Shown here: one piece after another, positions 1-8,575 of the stretch
Layout of the letters: the number at the start of each line of letters is the position of its first letter
How positions within the stretch are numbered: the first letter of the stretch is position 1
Assembly: GCF_021729155.1 (NCBI RefSeq)
Contig: NZ_JAJQYA010000004.1
Location: forward strand, 124,001 to 188,000
DNA length: 64,000 nt
DNA from: Membranihabitans marinus
GTDB taxonomy: Bacteria > Bacteroidota > Bacteroidia > Chitinophagales > Saprospiraceae
Reading direction: 5' to 3'
The notes under the pieces: generated by a model
What the model was told of the DNA's origin: nothing
What the model saw: the letters and a program-made list of their open reading frames with translations, nothing else
The model's database searches: none
Program-made: the position numbers and the translations under genes

Positions 1-638
1 TATAATATAATACACACACTAGTCAACGACCAAGACAGTTTTACTTTAGAATAAAATCAAATTCAAGCCATAATTACAGAACAAATTTAAAAACCCCATA
101 TAAGTCGATACAAAATCACGCAAACGACCAAGTATTTACATTATAAAAAAAATATTGGTAGATAAATTGCCATGACTATTAAATTTGCATAATTCATAGA
201 ATTTAATTATTTTGAGATGCAGCCATTGCAAGGTTTTTGACGGCAAAATCCATTTTTCGAAATAAAATATAATTTTAATTTATAAAAACATAGTGACCAA
301 ATTCAACTTTTTCAGTCAAAAGACTATATTAATTTAACGCTATTCCCCCCAATAGATCCAAAGTATCATACTTTAAAATAACGAGACAAAAATTTAGAAC
401 TAAATATTTCATAAAAAAAAGTAAATATTTATACTATAATAAATACTTTACACCCAAATTAGCAAGTTAAATTAAACAATATTCCTACGTGAAAGATCAA
501 ATTGTCATAAAAGCTCCCCCATTTAAAACAACAATGAGTTATGCATACTCATTGTTTTCTTGTTACAGCCCCTACAAATTTAATTGTAAACATTATTAAT
601 TAAATTTTGTATTATTCACATTGAAATTATACCGAATC
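1..638. other. Gene-free AT-rich stretch at window start
   Basis: No convincing coding frame is visible on either strand. Two items stand out: a TAnnTTTG promoter-like element (TAAATTTG, 180-187, plus strand) and a strong hairpin at 530-556. The stretch may be the 3' and 5' flank of genes outside and inside the window, or may hold a small RNA between these two signals; nothing in the sequence decides between them. Confidence 0.6.
530..556 (+). terminator. Hairpin, probable terminator upstream of the MarR gene
   Basis: AACAATGAGT (530-539) pairs perfectly with ACTCATTGTT (547-556) around a 7-nt loop and is followed by a T-rich tail (TTTTCTTGTT). No gene ending just before it is visible, so it could end a transcript from left of the window or a small RNA made from about position 190. 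Confidence 0.5.
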
Positions 639-1094
639 ATGAGAAAAATTGAAGATGAAATCCAACAAAGCCACTTTTCTAGCCCGGAGCAAAAAGCTCA
701 TATAAATATTGTTTATACGGCTTACTACCTTAGTAGTAGATTAGAAAAAAAGATGAAAAAATACGATATTAATCTAGCACAATTTAATATCCTAAGAATT
801 GTCAAGGGGCAAAATGGCAACCCTATAAGTATAAAAGATACTCAGAATAGAATGATTCACAAGATGGCCAATACATCGAGAATTGTACATACCTTAGTGG
901 AGAAAGAATTGATACATCGGGAAATCTCTCAGACCGACAAGAGAGAAGTATGGATAACCATGACGTCTAAAGGAGAATTTATTCTACTTCAGATTAATGA
1001 AATTCTAGATAGGTTTCTATTGAGCCAATTTTCCCACATAACGAAAGAAGAGATAGAGACGCTTAATACCATTTTAGATAAGATTCGATACTAA
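621..1094 (+). CDS. MarR family winged-helix transcriptional regulator
   Basis: A 157-aa DNA-binding protein of the MarR family. It has an N-terminal helical dimerisation segment (residues ~20-50), a winged helix-turn-helix (~55-115) containing the typical pattern MANTSRIVHTLVEKELIHRE followed by a D-K-R-E wing and MTSKG, and a C-terminal helix. The longest frame opens with TTG at 621; an ATG at 639 is an equally good start and gives 151 aa. MarR proteins usually repress a neighbouring efflux, stress or catabolic gene, but no such partner is adjacent: the next gene is convergent and separated by a terminator. The gene is therefore probably monocistronic and its regulon cannot be read from context. 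Confidence 0.85.
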   Translation: MKLYRIMRKIEDEIQQSHFSSPEQKAHINIVYTAYYLSSRLEKKMKKYDINLAQFNILRIVKGQNGNPISIKDTQNRMIHKMANTSRIVHTLVEKELIHREISQTDKREVWITMTSKGEFILLQINEILDRFLLSQFSHITKEEIETLNTILDKIRY

Positions 1095-1102
1095 AAAATA
1101 AA

Positions 1103-1125
1103 CCCCATTCTAATATAGAATGGGG
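1103..1125. terminator. Bidirectional terminator between convergent genes
   Basis: CCCCATTCTA pairs with TAGAATGGGG around an ATA triloop. On the minus strand the stem runs into TTTATTTTTT, a good U tract, and on the plus strand into a weaker AT-rich tail, so it can end both the MarR gene and the convergent 464-aa gene. Confidence 0.8.
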
Positions 1126-1165
1126 CCAATATTTTATCTCAATTATCAATTCATTGATATCCCAC

Positions 1166-2560
1166 TTATAGGGAGGTGGGTTTCTTTCGCTTTCTTGTTT
1201 TAAATATTTCCAACACTTCTTTTTCTGACATATTAAAGGAAGCTTGAAATTGGTGAACTACGAATTTTTTGATCTCTTGATAATCTTTACCTCTTTTATC
1301 AGTATAGAGTTTTAGACATTTTTGAAGATAAGTATAGCAACTGTCTTTTAGGTTTTGGCTAAACAATTGATTGTCGAACAAATAAATGTAGATTGACATT
1401 AGTTTGCTTAACTCAAAATATTCTGGATAGCTACTCGGCAAGAGAGTTTTGAGTTCTTCATGAAAATAATTGTAGATAGACAATCGAATAGATTCATTGA
1501 AGTCAGATAAGCCCTCGTGACTGTTGTAAGCCAATTTTACCTGTTCAATACTTTCTTCTCCAGCCAAACCATTGTCATTAATCACACTCATCACATAGTA
1601 AAAGGCCAGCATATCATCCTTTATTTGATCGGACAACAGCTGATATACTTTTCCATAAGATTCGGGACTGACTTTAATATCGCTTTTCAATAGACGCTCA
1701 ATAAAACTAAAATGATATTCCAAATAAGACGCTTCATCATTTTTTCTAATATCATTGACTACCTTACTCAAACGCAGGTTTTGCTTATCGTCAAATTTAA
1801 CAAAATGCATACATAGACCGAGAATATCACTGTATTCTTGATTGCCTTGAACATTCTTGTCTTCAATAAGCAAAATTAAATCTTCGAGGATAGAAGCATT
1901 GTCGAGATCTTTTTGGATTCTAAATTTTAGAAAATTAATAAACTGACCATAGCTTGCCTTTAGTTCAATTTCATTTTCTGGAAAATCAACGGTATAGAAA
2001 TTATGTTCATCAAACTGTCTTTTATACTTATTATAAGCTATTGAACGATCGTTTTCTAACCACAATTTTTGCGATTTCATACTTCGCAAATAGTTGACGA
2101 CTCGTTTATTGCTAATTTCATTGATAAATGCCGTTGTCCAAATATCACTGTTGAGAGCAAAACCCATTTGAACAGTCTGTCCTATTCTATTTTTTATGTA
2201 GTCAAAGTGAACTGAATCACAGATGGTACTCAACACTCTTTTGAATTGTTCTTGAGGTCGAATATATTTTACATGTTCCGTCAATCCTCCTCTCAAAACA
2301 GTATACCCCAAAATTCTAGGTAAAAATAATCCTTCAAATCCTTCATCTAACAATTCTATTTCTAAAGAAACCAATTGCAGAGGTTGATCGGAAGCAACAT
2401 CGTTGTATAAATCTTGAATCTGGGGTTCAAAGATGTCGGCCAAGATTTTATAATCAGATTCTTCCTCTGATTCCAAATAGGTTTCTAACTCTTTGGATTC
2501 CTGTACTAAAGTCTTTAATTGATTCAACCTTTCCAAGTATGATGATTCCAATGGTTTCAT
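1166..2560 (-). CDS. Hypothetical protein, 464 aa, mostly helical, downstream of rpsP
   Basis: I do not recognise this protein. It has no signal peptide or membrane segment, so a cytoplasmic location is likely. The sequence is rich in Glu, Lys, Leu and Tyr, reads as largely alpha-helical, starts with an acidic helical stretch (residues ~1-45) and ends with a basic tail (KTRKRKKPTSL). The ATG at 2560 lies 95 nt after the rpsP stop, with a rho-independent terminator (2590-2621) between them, so it may be transcribed by read-through or from a weak promoter in that gap. Codon use looks like that of its neighbours. No enzymatic motif was found. Confidence 0.75.
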   Translation of the reverse strand: MKPLESSYLERLNQLKTLVQESKELETYLESEEESDYKILADIFEPQIQDLYNDVASDQPLQLVSLEIELLDEGFEGLFLPRILGYTVLRGGLTEHVKYIRPQEQFKRVLSTICDSVHFDYIKNRIGQTVQMGFALNSDIWTTAFINEISNKRVVNYLRSMKSQKLWLENDRSIAYNKYKRQFDEHNFYTVDFPENEIELKASYGQFINFLKFRIQKDLDNASILEDLILLIEDKNVQGNQEYSDILGLCMHFVKFDDKQNLRLSKVVNDIRKNDEASYLEYHFSFIERLLKSDIKVSPESYGKVYQLLSDQIKDDMLAFYYVMSVINDNGLAGEESIEQVKLAYNSHEGLSDFNESIRLSIYNYFHEELKTLLPSSYPEYFELSKLMSIYIYLFDNQLFSQNLKDSCYTYLQKCLKLYTDKRGKDYQEIKKFVVHQFQASFNMSEKEVLEIFKTRKRKKPTSL

Positions 2561-2589
2561 GTGATTGCTTTTGTTGTGTTATAAATACC

Positions 2590-2621
2590 AATGAACCCAC
2601 TCAAAAAGAGTAGGTTCCATT
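2590..2621 (-). terminator. Terminator after rpsP
   Basis: Read on the minus strand, AATGGAACCTACTC folds back on GAGTGGGTTCATT around a short T-rich loop (two non-Watson-Crick positions) and is followed by an AT-rich tail. It lies 35 nt after the rpsP stop codon. Confidence 0.65.
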
Positions 2622-2655
2622 GACAAAAGATACTATTTTTTTATGAAAATGAGGT

Positions 2656-3168
2656 CTATTCTTCCTCTTCAGTTGATTCGGTATTTTCAGCACTTTCCTC
2701 TACTGCTTCTTCACTTTCTTCTACTACCTCTTCGGCTTCCTCAGCAACTGGTTTTTCAGGTGCAACACCAAATATAGAAATCAAACGATCTCTTTTCTCT
2801 TGGGCGGTTTGCTCAAATCTGATAGCGACTTTATCTTCTTTGGCTGCTACAAAATCATTCCACATTTCATTGGCTTTCTCTTCTGTAAAAGCACCCTTTT
2901 TAACCCCTCTCATAAGGTGTTTTTTGTACAAAACTCCTTTAAACTTCAAGATGGCCTTAACCGTATCCGTAGGTTGTGCCCCTTTATTAAGCCAGTCAAA
3001 TGCCTTATCCCGATCCAAATCAATGGTAGCTGGTTTGGTCATGGGGTTATAAGAACCGATTTTCTCAATAAATTTTCCATCTCTTGGTGCTCTTGCATCA
3101 GCAATCACGATGTGATAAAAAGGTCTCTTGTTTCTACCCTTTCTCTGTAATCTAATTTTTACAGCCAT
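2656..3168 (-). CDS. rpsP: 30S ribosomal protein S16 with long acidic C-terminal extension
   Basis: Small-subunit ribosomal protein bS16. The first ~80 residues carry the family signature ([20 protein letters not shown], the [11 protein letters not shown] segment and the [10 protein letters not shown] region). The protein is 170 aa against about 80-90 aa in Proteobacteria; the extra half is a charged helical segment (~85-135) and a tail made almost entirely of Glu, Ala, Ser and Val (~137-170). Extended S16 proteins are common in Bacteroidota, so this is lineage-typical, though the role of the tail is not known to me. In many bacteria rpsP is followed by rimM, trmD and rplS; here it stands without them. 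A TATCTTTG promoter element and a leader hairpin lie upstream. Confidence 0.97.
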   Translation of the reverse strand: MAVKIRLQRKGRNKRPFYHIVIADARAPRDGKFIEKIGSYNPMTKPATIDLDRDKAFDWLNKGAQPTDTVKAILKFKGVLYKKHLMRGVKKGAFTEEKANEMWNDFVAAKEDKVAIRFEQTAQEKRDRLISIFGVAPEKPVAEEAEEVVEESEEAVEESAENTESTEEEE

Positions 3169-3194
3169 TTAAATATATAATTATAATTAAAAAT

Positions 3195-3226
3195 ACCTAT
3201 TTACTTCGACGCTGCGAACAATAGGT
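3195..3226 (-). promoter_or_regulatory. Structured 5' leader hairpin of rpsP
   Basis: ACCTATT (3195-3201) is complementary to AATAGGT (3220-3226), and inside it TTCG (3205-3208) pairs with CGAA (3215-3218) around a six-base loop. In the minus-strand transcript this two-tier stem-loop falls just after the predicted transcription start and about 27 nt before the rpsP ATG. It could be an autoregulatory or stability element; that role is inference. Confidence 0.5.
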
Positions 3227-3237
3227 GTTAACGCGCG

Positions 3238-3245
3238 CAAAGATA
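3238..3245 (-). promoter_or_regulatory. Promoter -7 element for rpsP
   Basis: Minus-strand TATCTTTG matches the Bacteroidota TAnnTTTG element. No clear TTTG at -33 is visible. Transcription would begin near 3230, giving a leader of about 60 nt. Confidence 0.5.
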
Positions 3246-3273
3246 ACACAATTTTCCTTTATATTTAAGCCTT

Positions 3274-5802
3274 TTAAAACTCAAATCTTAATTTTAAATT
3301 TACCCTCCTCGATGTCAACCGATTCTTGACTGGGTATTGTACATTATTAATTGCTTTTATCCATGTAATGGAGGCATCATTTTCTACTTGAAGCAAATTG
3401 AATACTTCAATGCTCATCCATGCATCATTAAAAAATCTAAATGGATTATTGGGCTTCTCATTTATCCATTCTTTATTCCACATTCGAACCGAAAAACCGG
3501 TATCTACCCTGTAATAAGGCTTATATCGAAATGGATTCCGCAGTATCATATTGTCTTGTGGAGTACCAAATGGCAGCCCACTACCGAAATTTAGACTTAA
3601 ATGAAGTTTAAAATTCTCATTGTTGGGTAAATAATCTTGGAAAAATATAGAAGCCGACACCAATTGATCGGTAGGACGAGGTACATATTCACTATCTACT
3701 ATATTTCCATTACCCTCTTTTAAATCTTGATGCTGGACACCATCCCATTTTTCCAAAACTTTGAGAAAAGAAAAATTTATCCAACTCTCAGCCCCAGGTA
3801 CCAATTCACCATTTAACCTAAAATCAATTCCCGCTACATGTCCTGTAGCCAAATTGTCGCCGAAATATCTAATTCTTACATTGTCCACTTCATAAGGAAT
3901 AAGATCCCAGAGTTTTTTATAATAAATTTCAGAAGTAAAATTCATGGCCGCATCCATCTTCTTCCACGTAAAATCTTTGGAATACCCCAAGACTACATGG
4001 AGGGATTTTTGAGATTTAATATCGGGATTTATCTCTCCCTCCATATTCCTCAACTCTCGGTAAAAAGGGGGCTGGTAATACAGTCCAGATGCCAATCTCC
4101 ACACAGTATTTCTACCACTTTTTAAAGGGTGATACTCTATCTGGAACCGCGGAGAAATATTCCACTCTTTGTTATACGACCAATAACTGGAGCGCAGACC
4201 TCCTTCAAAAGTCCATTGATACTTTTGATTTTCTCTCAGTGTATAGGTATCCATAATATAGGCCTCCATCCGATAGGATTCCAATTCGTGATTCAATTTA
4301 TAGACTTCATCCAGTAATACCTCATCGTCGTTAAATGGCAATGAATAACCTGCTGAATCCAAGCGCTCCCATTCATTGAGACGATCCTCAATCTTTTCGT
4401 ATTGAGATTTAAGTCCCCACTGTAAGAAATGTGATGCACTCCCTTGTTTATTTTGACGTACTACCTTTTCTTGTCCGCCTTTGAGGGCTATATTGGACAC
4501 ATTGGACAACAAGAAATTTCTGGCATAACTGTGTTGAATTCCATCACCGATAGTAGCTACAATTTCTCCTTGATTTTCTGCACCAATAGAAGTTTCGATT
4601 TGATTTAATTGGTAGGTACTAATAATATCAAAGTTTTCCGACTCTCCAGATTGGTAGGCCGACATTAAAAGTTTTACAAAAAAAGGATCAGTCTTTCTGT
4701 CCGGTAAATAGGTAAGCGACAAGCCAGCCATGGTTGTTTCAAAAACGTCTTTTTCACTTCCCTCAAATTCGGAATCCAAACGCAGGGTATAATCAATTAA
4801 ACCAAAAGCCGTAGATCTAGAAACCGGAGTAAAATCGTAATTAGCCCGATTGTAATTGATCAACAATCCAGCTTGTATATCTTCACTTATATCATAGGTA
4901 AAATAACCTTGAACATCATAGTATTTTGGCAGATACTCCCCTTTTACATCTAGCGTATTGAGCAAATATGAAGTGGATTTATAACGTCCACCCAATAAAT
5001 ATCTAAATTTCTTATAATTGGATTTCCCCAGCTGAACTGATCCTTCAGCATGAGCTGTAGCACCGAGTAAACTGATTTCTGCACTGTAGGCCGATGAATC
5101 TGGCCGTTTGTAATTGATATCCAATACAGAACTCATCTTATCACCATATTTTGCCGCAAACCCACCAGAAGAAAAAGAAATATCTCTAACCATATCGGGA
5201 TTGGGAAATGACAATCCTTCTTGCTGTCCACTTCGTACCAATTGAGGTCTATATATCTGAAATCCATTTACATAGACCAAATTTTCATCGTAATTACCTC
5301 CACGCACATTGTATTGCGAACTCAATTCACCACCAGTTCCTCCACTTACTCCCATAGCTATATGAGGTAAAATAGTCTCTAAATTCCCTGATACTGACGG
5401 AAGTAGTTTAATTTCCGACATATCTTCTATGATCATGCCTGGCTGATTGGACACAGAACTTTGAATCACTACATCTAATTCTGAAATTGAAGGAACAATT
5501 TCTATATTAATATTTAAATGAACATCCTCTTTGGCATGAGTTATCGGTATTTCTACTATCTTAAACCCCAGTCTTTGTGCCATTAACACCGTGTCTTGTG
5601 TAGACAAAAATTGCAAGACATAATTTCCAGAGGAATTGGATTCTATAGCCTTTGTACTTCCTTTTAAATACACCAATACATTAGACACTTTTTCCTTGGT
5701 ACTTCCGTCTATTATCAATCCGTCTACGGTTACCTGACCTTGAGACCACAAAGTCGATGTAATACTACAAAAACAGAAAATAAGTAAATATTTAAACTTC
5801 AT
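3274..5802 (-). CDS. TonB-dependent outer membrane receptor with carboxypeptidase-regulatory-like domain
   Basis: Outer membrane active-transport receptor energised by TonB; substrate unknown. The start chosen is the ATG at 5802 (842 aa), which opens a clean signal peptide (MKFKYLLIFCFCSITSTLWS). The reading frame extends upstream to 5943, but those residues lie inside rpe and lack signal-peptide character. Domains in order: signal peptide; a carboxypeptidase-regulatory-like beta-sandwich (VTVDGLIIDGSTKEKVSNVL, ~25-105); plug domain with the typical YNVRGGNYDENLVYVNGF and GFAAKYGDKMSSVLDI segments (~110-240); then a 22-strand-type barrel ending in an aromatic-terminated strand (VNLKLRFEF). 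It overlaps the 3' end of rpe by 11 bp, so the two are probably co-transcribed. No SusD partner is adjacent. Confidence 0.92.
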   Translation of the reverse strand: MKFKYLLIFCFCSITSTLWSQGQVTVDGLIIDGSTKEKVSNVLVYLKGSTKAIESNSSGNYVLQFLSTQDTVLMAQRLGFKIVEIPITHAKEDVHLNINIEIVPSISELDVVIQSSVSNQPGMIIEDMSEIKLLPSVSGNLETILPHIAMGVSGGTGGELSSQYNVRGGNYDENLVYVNGFQIYRPQLVRSGQQEGLSFPNPDMVRDISFSSGGFAAKYGDKMSSVLDINYKRPDSSAYSAEISLLGATAHAEGSVQLGKSNYKKFRYLLGGRYKSTSYLLNTLDVKGEYLPKYYDVQGYFTYDISEDIQAGLLINYNRANYDFTPVSRSTAFGLIDYTLRLDSEFEGSEKDVFETTMAGLSLTYLPDRKTDPFFVKLLMSAYQSGESENFDIISTYQLNQIETSIGAENQGEIVATIGDGIQHSYARNFLLSNVSNIALKGGQEKVVRQNKQGSASHFLQWGLKSQYEKIEDRLNEWERLDSAGYSLPFNDDEVLLDEVYKLNHELESYRMEAYIMDTYTLRENQKYQWTFEGGLRSSYWSYNKEWNISPRFQIEYHPLKSGRNTVWRLASGLYYQPPFYRELRNMEGEINPDIKSQKSLHVVLGYSKDFTWKKMDAAMNFTSEIYYKKLWDLIPYEVDNVRIRYFGDNLATGHVAGIDFRLNGELVPGAESWINFSFLKVLEKWDGVQHQDLKEGNGNIVDSEYVPRPTDQLVSASIFFQDYLPNNENFKLHLSLNFGSGLPFGTPQDNMILRNPFRYKPYYRVDTGFSVRMWNKEWINEKPNNPFRFFNDAWMSIEVFNLLQVENDASITWIKAINNVQYPVKNRLTSRRVNLKLRFEF

Positions 5803-6472
5803 ATCTAGGTATGTTGCCAATGGCTTTGAGTGATTGTATAACAGATTCGGGATCAGAAGCTTTAAAAACTGCGGATCCGGCCACCAAAACATCGGCACCT
5901 GCGGCCATGATTTTTTCGGCATTCTGCAAACCCACACCTCCATCTACTTCGATAAGTGCTTTAGAATTTCTACTCTCCAGCATTTCTTTGAGCTGACGAA
6001 TCTTATATAGAGTCTCAAAAATAAATTTTTGTCCCCCAAATCCTGGATTCACCGACATAATCAAAACCAAGTCCAAATCATCAACCACGTGTTCTAAAAC
6101 TTGTATAGGGGTATGTGGATTCAAGGCCACCCCAGCCTTAATCCCCAACTGATGTATTTGTTGGATATTTCGATGCAAGTGTTTACAAGCCTCAGCATGT
6201 ACGGTGATGTATTCTGCACCTGCCTTTTGGAAATCTGCAACATATTTCTCTGGTTCTTCAATCATTAAATGAACATCTAATACCTTATTACACAATGGTG
6301 ATACAGCCTCAACCATCATCATTCCAAAAGAAATATTGGGAACAAATCGACCATCCATTATATCTAGGTGCAACCAGTCTGCTTCACTCCTATTAATCAT
6401 ATCCATTTCGGACTTCAAATCTGTAAAATCTGCTGCGAGCAAGGATGGTGCAACAATTGGATTTTTTTTCAT
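5792..6472 (-). CDS. rpe: Ribulose-phosphate 3-epimerase
   Basis: Interconverts D-ribulose 5-phosphate and D-xylulose 5-phosphate in the pentose phosphate pathway; a metal-dependent TIM-barrel enzyme in the cytoplasm. The 226-aa length is normal. Signatures seen: APSLLAADF at the N-terminus, LHLDIMDGRFVPNISFG (metal-binding His and catalytic Asp), DVHLMIEEPEKY, VLIMSVNPGFGGQKF (phosphate loop), and EVDGGV with the second catalytic Asp near residue 177. The start at 6472 matches family proteins. It is the first gene of a two-gene unit with the TonB receptor, whose ATG lies within its last codons. Confidence 0.97.
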   Translation of the reverse strand: MKKNPIVAPSLLAADFTDLKSEMDMINRSEADWLHLDIMDGRFVPNISFGMMMVEAVSPLCNKVLDVHLMIEEPEKYVADFQKAGAEYITVHAEACKHLHRNIQQIHQLGIKAGVALNPHTPIQVLEHVVDDLDLVLIMSVNPGFGGQKFIFETLYKIRQLKEMLESRNSKALIEVDGGVGLQNAEKIMAAGADVLVAGSAVFKASDPESVIQSLKAIGNIPRYEV

Positions 6473-7112
6473 ATCAATTATTTGTTAATACATTAACTGT
6501 ATAATCAAGAGATAAATTGAAAAGACGAAGATAATTTTTTACCCTTGTCCAATCACACTTTTAGAAATATTTTAAAAATTCTTATTCACTCCATCAATGT
6601 AATCCCCCTTCTGACTCAAGTCCTATAGTCACATATTATGGTGCTTAAGGATTTTGACTTTTTTGAACTCAAATATAAATTCAATAAAAATTATTCAGAT
6701 TTACATGAGTTGAAATTCCATTATTCATACAACAACGAAGCGAAATTTAACAAATACATAACAACTTAGCAATTCCTAATTGTACATGAATCAACACATA
6801 GGTTTATATTTAATCACTATTTAGCACAACATATCAACAAAATTGAAGTATATTAAAAATTATACTATAATGAATTATCAATTGCATGAAATTATCTAAG
6901 AACTCTATGTAGAACTGTACTCAGGATAAAACACCGGTCAGCACCATAAAAAACTGAGTATAGCTATAGAATTACACTGACTTGTAAACCTTATATAACT
7001 GACTATTGAGAAATAATTCAACTAAAAATAAAGATCAATATTTAACAAAATAATTTAATAATATAAAATTTTCTACGATAACAGGTCGTTAACATTTAAA
7101 ATTAAAGAAAAT
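6473..7112. other. Long intergenic region between divergent rpe and the coiled-coil gene
   Basis: No coding frame is supported. A minus-strand TATATTTG element at 6670-6677 fits the Bacteroidota -7 consensus and could drive rpe with a leader of about 190 nt. A TACTCAG/CTGAGTA inverted repeat with a long loop lies at about 6919-6961. No clear plus-strand promoter was found for the gene starting at 7113. Confidence 0.5.
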
Positions 7113-8090
7113 ATGACAACAGAAAAATCTTCAAAAAATATCGCGATATTTAGTGTTATAGCGATCATTTTATTATTGATTTCCGCATACCTATTTTATC
7201 AAAATGCTCAATTAAAAAAGGAAGTAATGGGTATGCAAAATGAGTATACAATGTTGGAAGATGTGAATCGTGAACTCGACTCACAATACATGGAAGCTGA
7301 ACAGCAACTCTTGAATTTAAAAGGCGATAATGCATTGCTCAATCAACGTATCGATGAACAAATTGAGGAATTGGCCCGACAAAAGAATGAAATTAGCTCA
7401 TTAATTAGTAGAAATAAAGATTACCAATCTGCCAAAACAGAGATTTCTGAGTTAAAAGCTACATTAGAACAATATGTTGAAGAAATAACAGAGTTGAAAA
7501 ATCAGAACGAATTACTTGGTGAAGAAAATCAATTCTTAAAGAATACCGCTTCTGAACTAAACGAGGAAATAGAGAGAACACAGTTTGAAAACAAAATTCT
7601 TTCTTCAGAAAAAGCAGAATTAGCTGAAGCCAAACAAAAGCTTACCTCGGCCAACACCGAATTGAGCAAAACCGTAAGTAAAGCTTCCATAATTCCGGTT
7701 TCAGACCTCGATGTCAAAGGGTATATGAGTAAAGAAGGTGGAAAGGATGTGAGAAGAAGAAGAGCGAGTAATGTGGACAAACTAGAAATTTGTTTTACGG
7801 CCAATGTCAATGAGATTGCGAAAGAAGGTAAAGAGACATTTTATATCAGAATCATAAGTCCACAAGGTGAAACCATCTCTGTTGAAGATGCTGGGTCGGG
7901 AACTATGACATTAACAGATACCGACAGCAAATTGCAATACAGTCTTCAAAGAACGATCGATTACAAAAGCAACAGTAGTGACGAGTGTTTTCAATGGGCA
8001 CCAGAAATACCTTTCACAGAAGGTAGCTACGTAGTAGAAGTATACAACAAAGGCTTTTTAAGTGCCAGTGAAACTTTTAAATTGAGATAA
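7113..8090 (+). CDS. Membrane-anchored coiled-coil protein with C-terminal globular domain
   Basis: Function unknown. The 325-aa protein has a short cytoplasmic N-terminus, one transmembrane helix (~9-28, NIAIFSVIAIILLLISAYLF), a long heptad-rich coiled coil (~32-185, dominated by Glu, Leu, Asn and Gln), and a C-terminal beta-rich domain (~195-325). That domain begins with an Arg/Lys patch (KDVRRRRASNVDKLEICF) and contains YIRIISPQGE and a terminal VVEVYNKGF strand. I have an impression of similar proteins in other Bacteroidota but know no assigned role. With the helix as anchor the coiled coil would project into the periplasm, suggesting a spacer or scaffold; this is inference. Transcription appears to end at the hairpin at 8149-8178. 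Confidence 0.8.
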   Translation: MTTEKSSKNIAIFSVIAIILLLISAYLFYQNAQLKKEVMGMQNEYTMLEDVNRELDSQYMEAEQQLLNLKGDNALLNQRIDEQIEELARQKNEISSLISRNKDYQSAKTEISELKATLEQYVEEITELKNQNELLGEENQFLKNTASELNEEIERTQFENKILSSEKAELAEAKQKLTSANTELSKTVSKASIIPVSDLDVKGYMSKEGGKDVRRRRASNVDKLEICFTANVNEIAKEGKETFYIRIISPQGETISVEDAGSGTMTLTDTDSKLQYSLQRTIDYKSNSSDECFQWAPEIPFTEGSYVVEVYNKGFLSASETFKLR

Positions 8091-8148
8091 TTAGCTGTCT
8101 TTTTAAAAGACAAATCCATTATCACTTGATCAACAGATAAAACGAGAC

Positions 8149-8186
8149 GGAGGTTATCCCATAATAAAGGTAACCTCCTCTTTTAT
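8149..8186 (+). terminator. Rho-independent terminator of the coiled-coil gene
   Basis: GGAGGTTA (8149-8156) pairs with TAACCTCC (8171-8178) and is followed by TCTTTTATTTT. Confidence 0.85.
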
Positions 8187-8550
8187 TTTGAATAATAAAG
8201 CAATGGATATCAGATTAATAAACTTTCATTTCTTTACCATTATACAGGTAATTAAATAGATTTAGAGACGTTTCAAAGCAAGGTGGTGAAAATATCGGTT
8301 CTAGATAAATAATATTATCGCCGATTAGGTCAAGTTTTCTATGAAAGATTAATCCATCTATTAGGCCTGGGCCTACATTGATAATTTGACAATTTTAAGT
8401 AAATTAGAAAATTCTGAATTCAAAAAAATAAAGAAAGAAAAAAATGGATTCTAATTAATGGTTGGATTTATAAATACCGGTATTCATCACCAAATACAAA
8501 GCCTTGGTATAAAAAAAGGAAAGTCGGCATTCTTTATTTACTTTTTTATT

Positions 8551-8558
8551 TACTTTTG
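8551..8558 (+). promoter_or_regulatory. Promoter -7 element for lepB
   Basis: TACTTTTG matches TAnnTTTG and lies 18 nt upstream of the GTG start at 8576, leaving a very short leader. No TTTG is seen at -33. Confidence 0.45.
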
Positions 8559-8575
8559 AAGCAAAAATAAATACA

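Larger units (their letters stand above)
8091..8575. other. Intergenic region between coiled-coil gene and lepB
   Basis: It holds a terminator (8149-8186) and a lepB promoter candidate (8551-8558). A short inverted repeat TAGGCC-TG-GGCCTA sits at 8362-8375, a locally GC-rich spot in AT-rich DNA, and may be a protein-binding site. No coding frame is supported. Confidence 0.5.

Noticed and set aside
3274-5802. TonB receptor as part of a polysaccharide utilisation locus
   Set aside because: No SusD-like gene, glycoside hydrolase or carbohydrate sensor is adjacent; its operon partner is rpe.
5803-5943. Upstream extension of the TonB receptor into rpe
   Set aside because: The extra 47 residues lie within rpe and have no signal-peptide features, whereas the ATG at 5802 starts a clear signal peptide.
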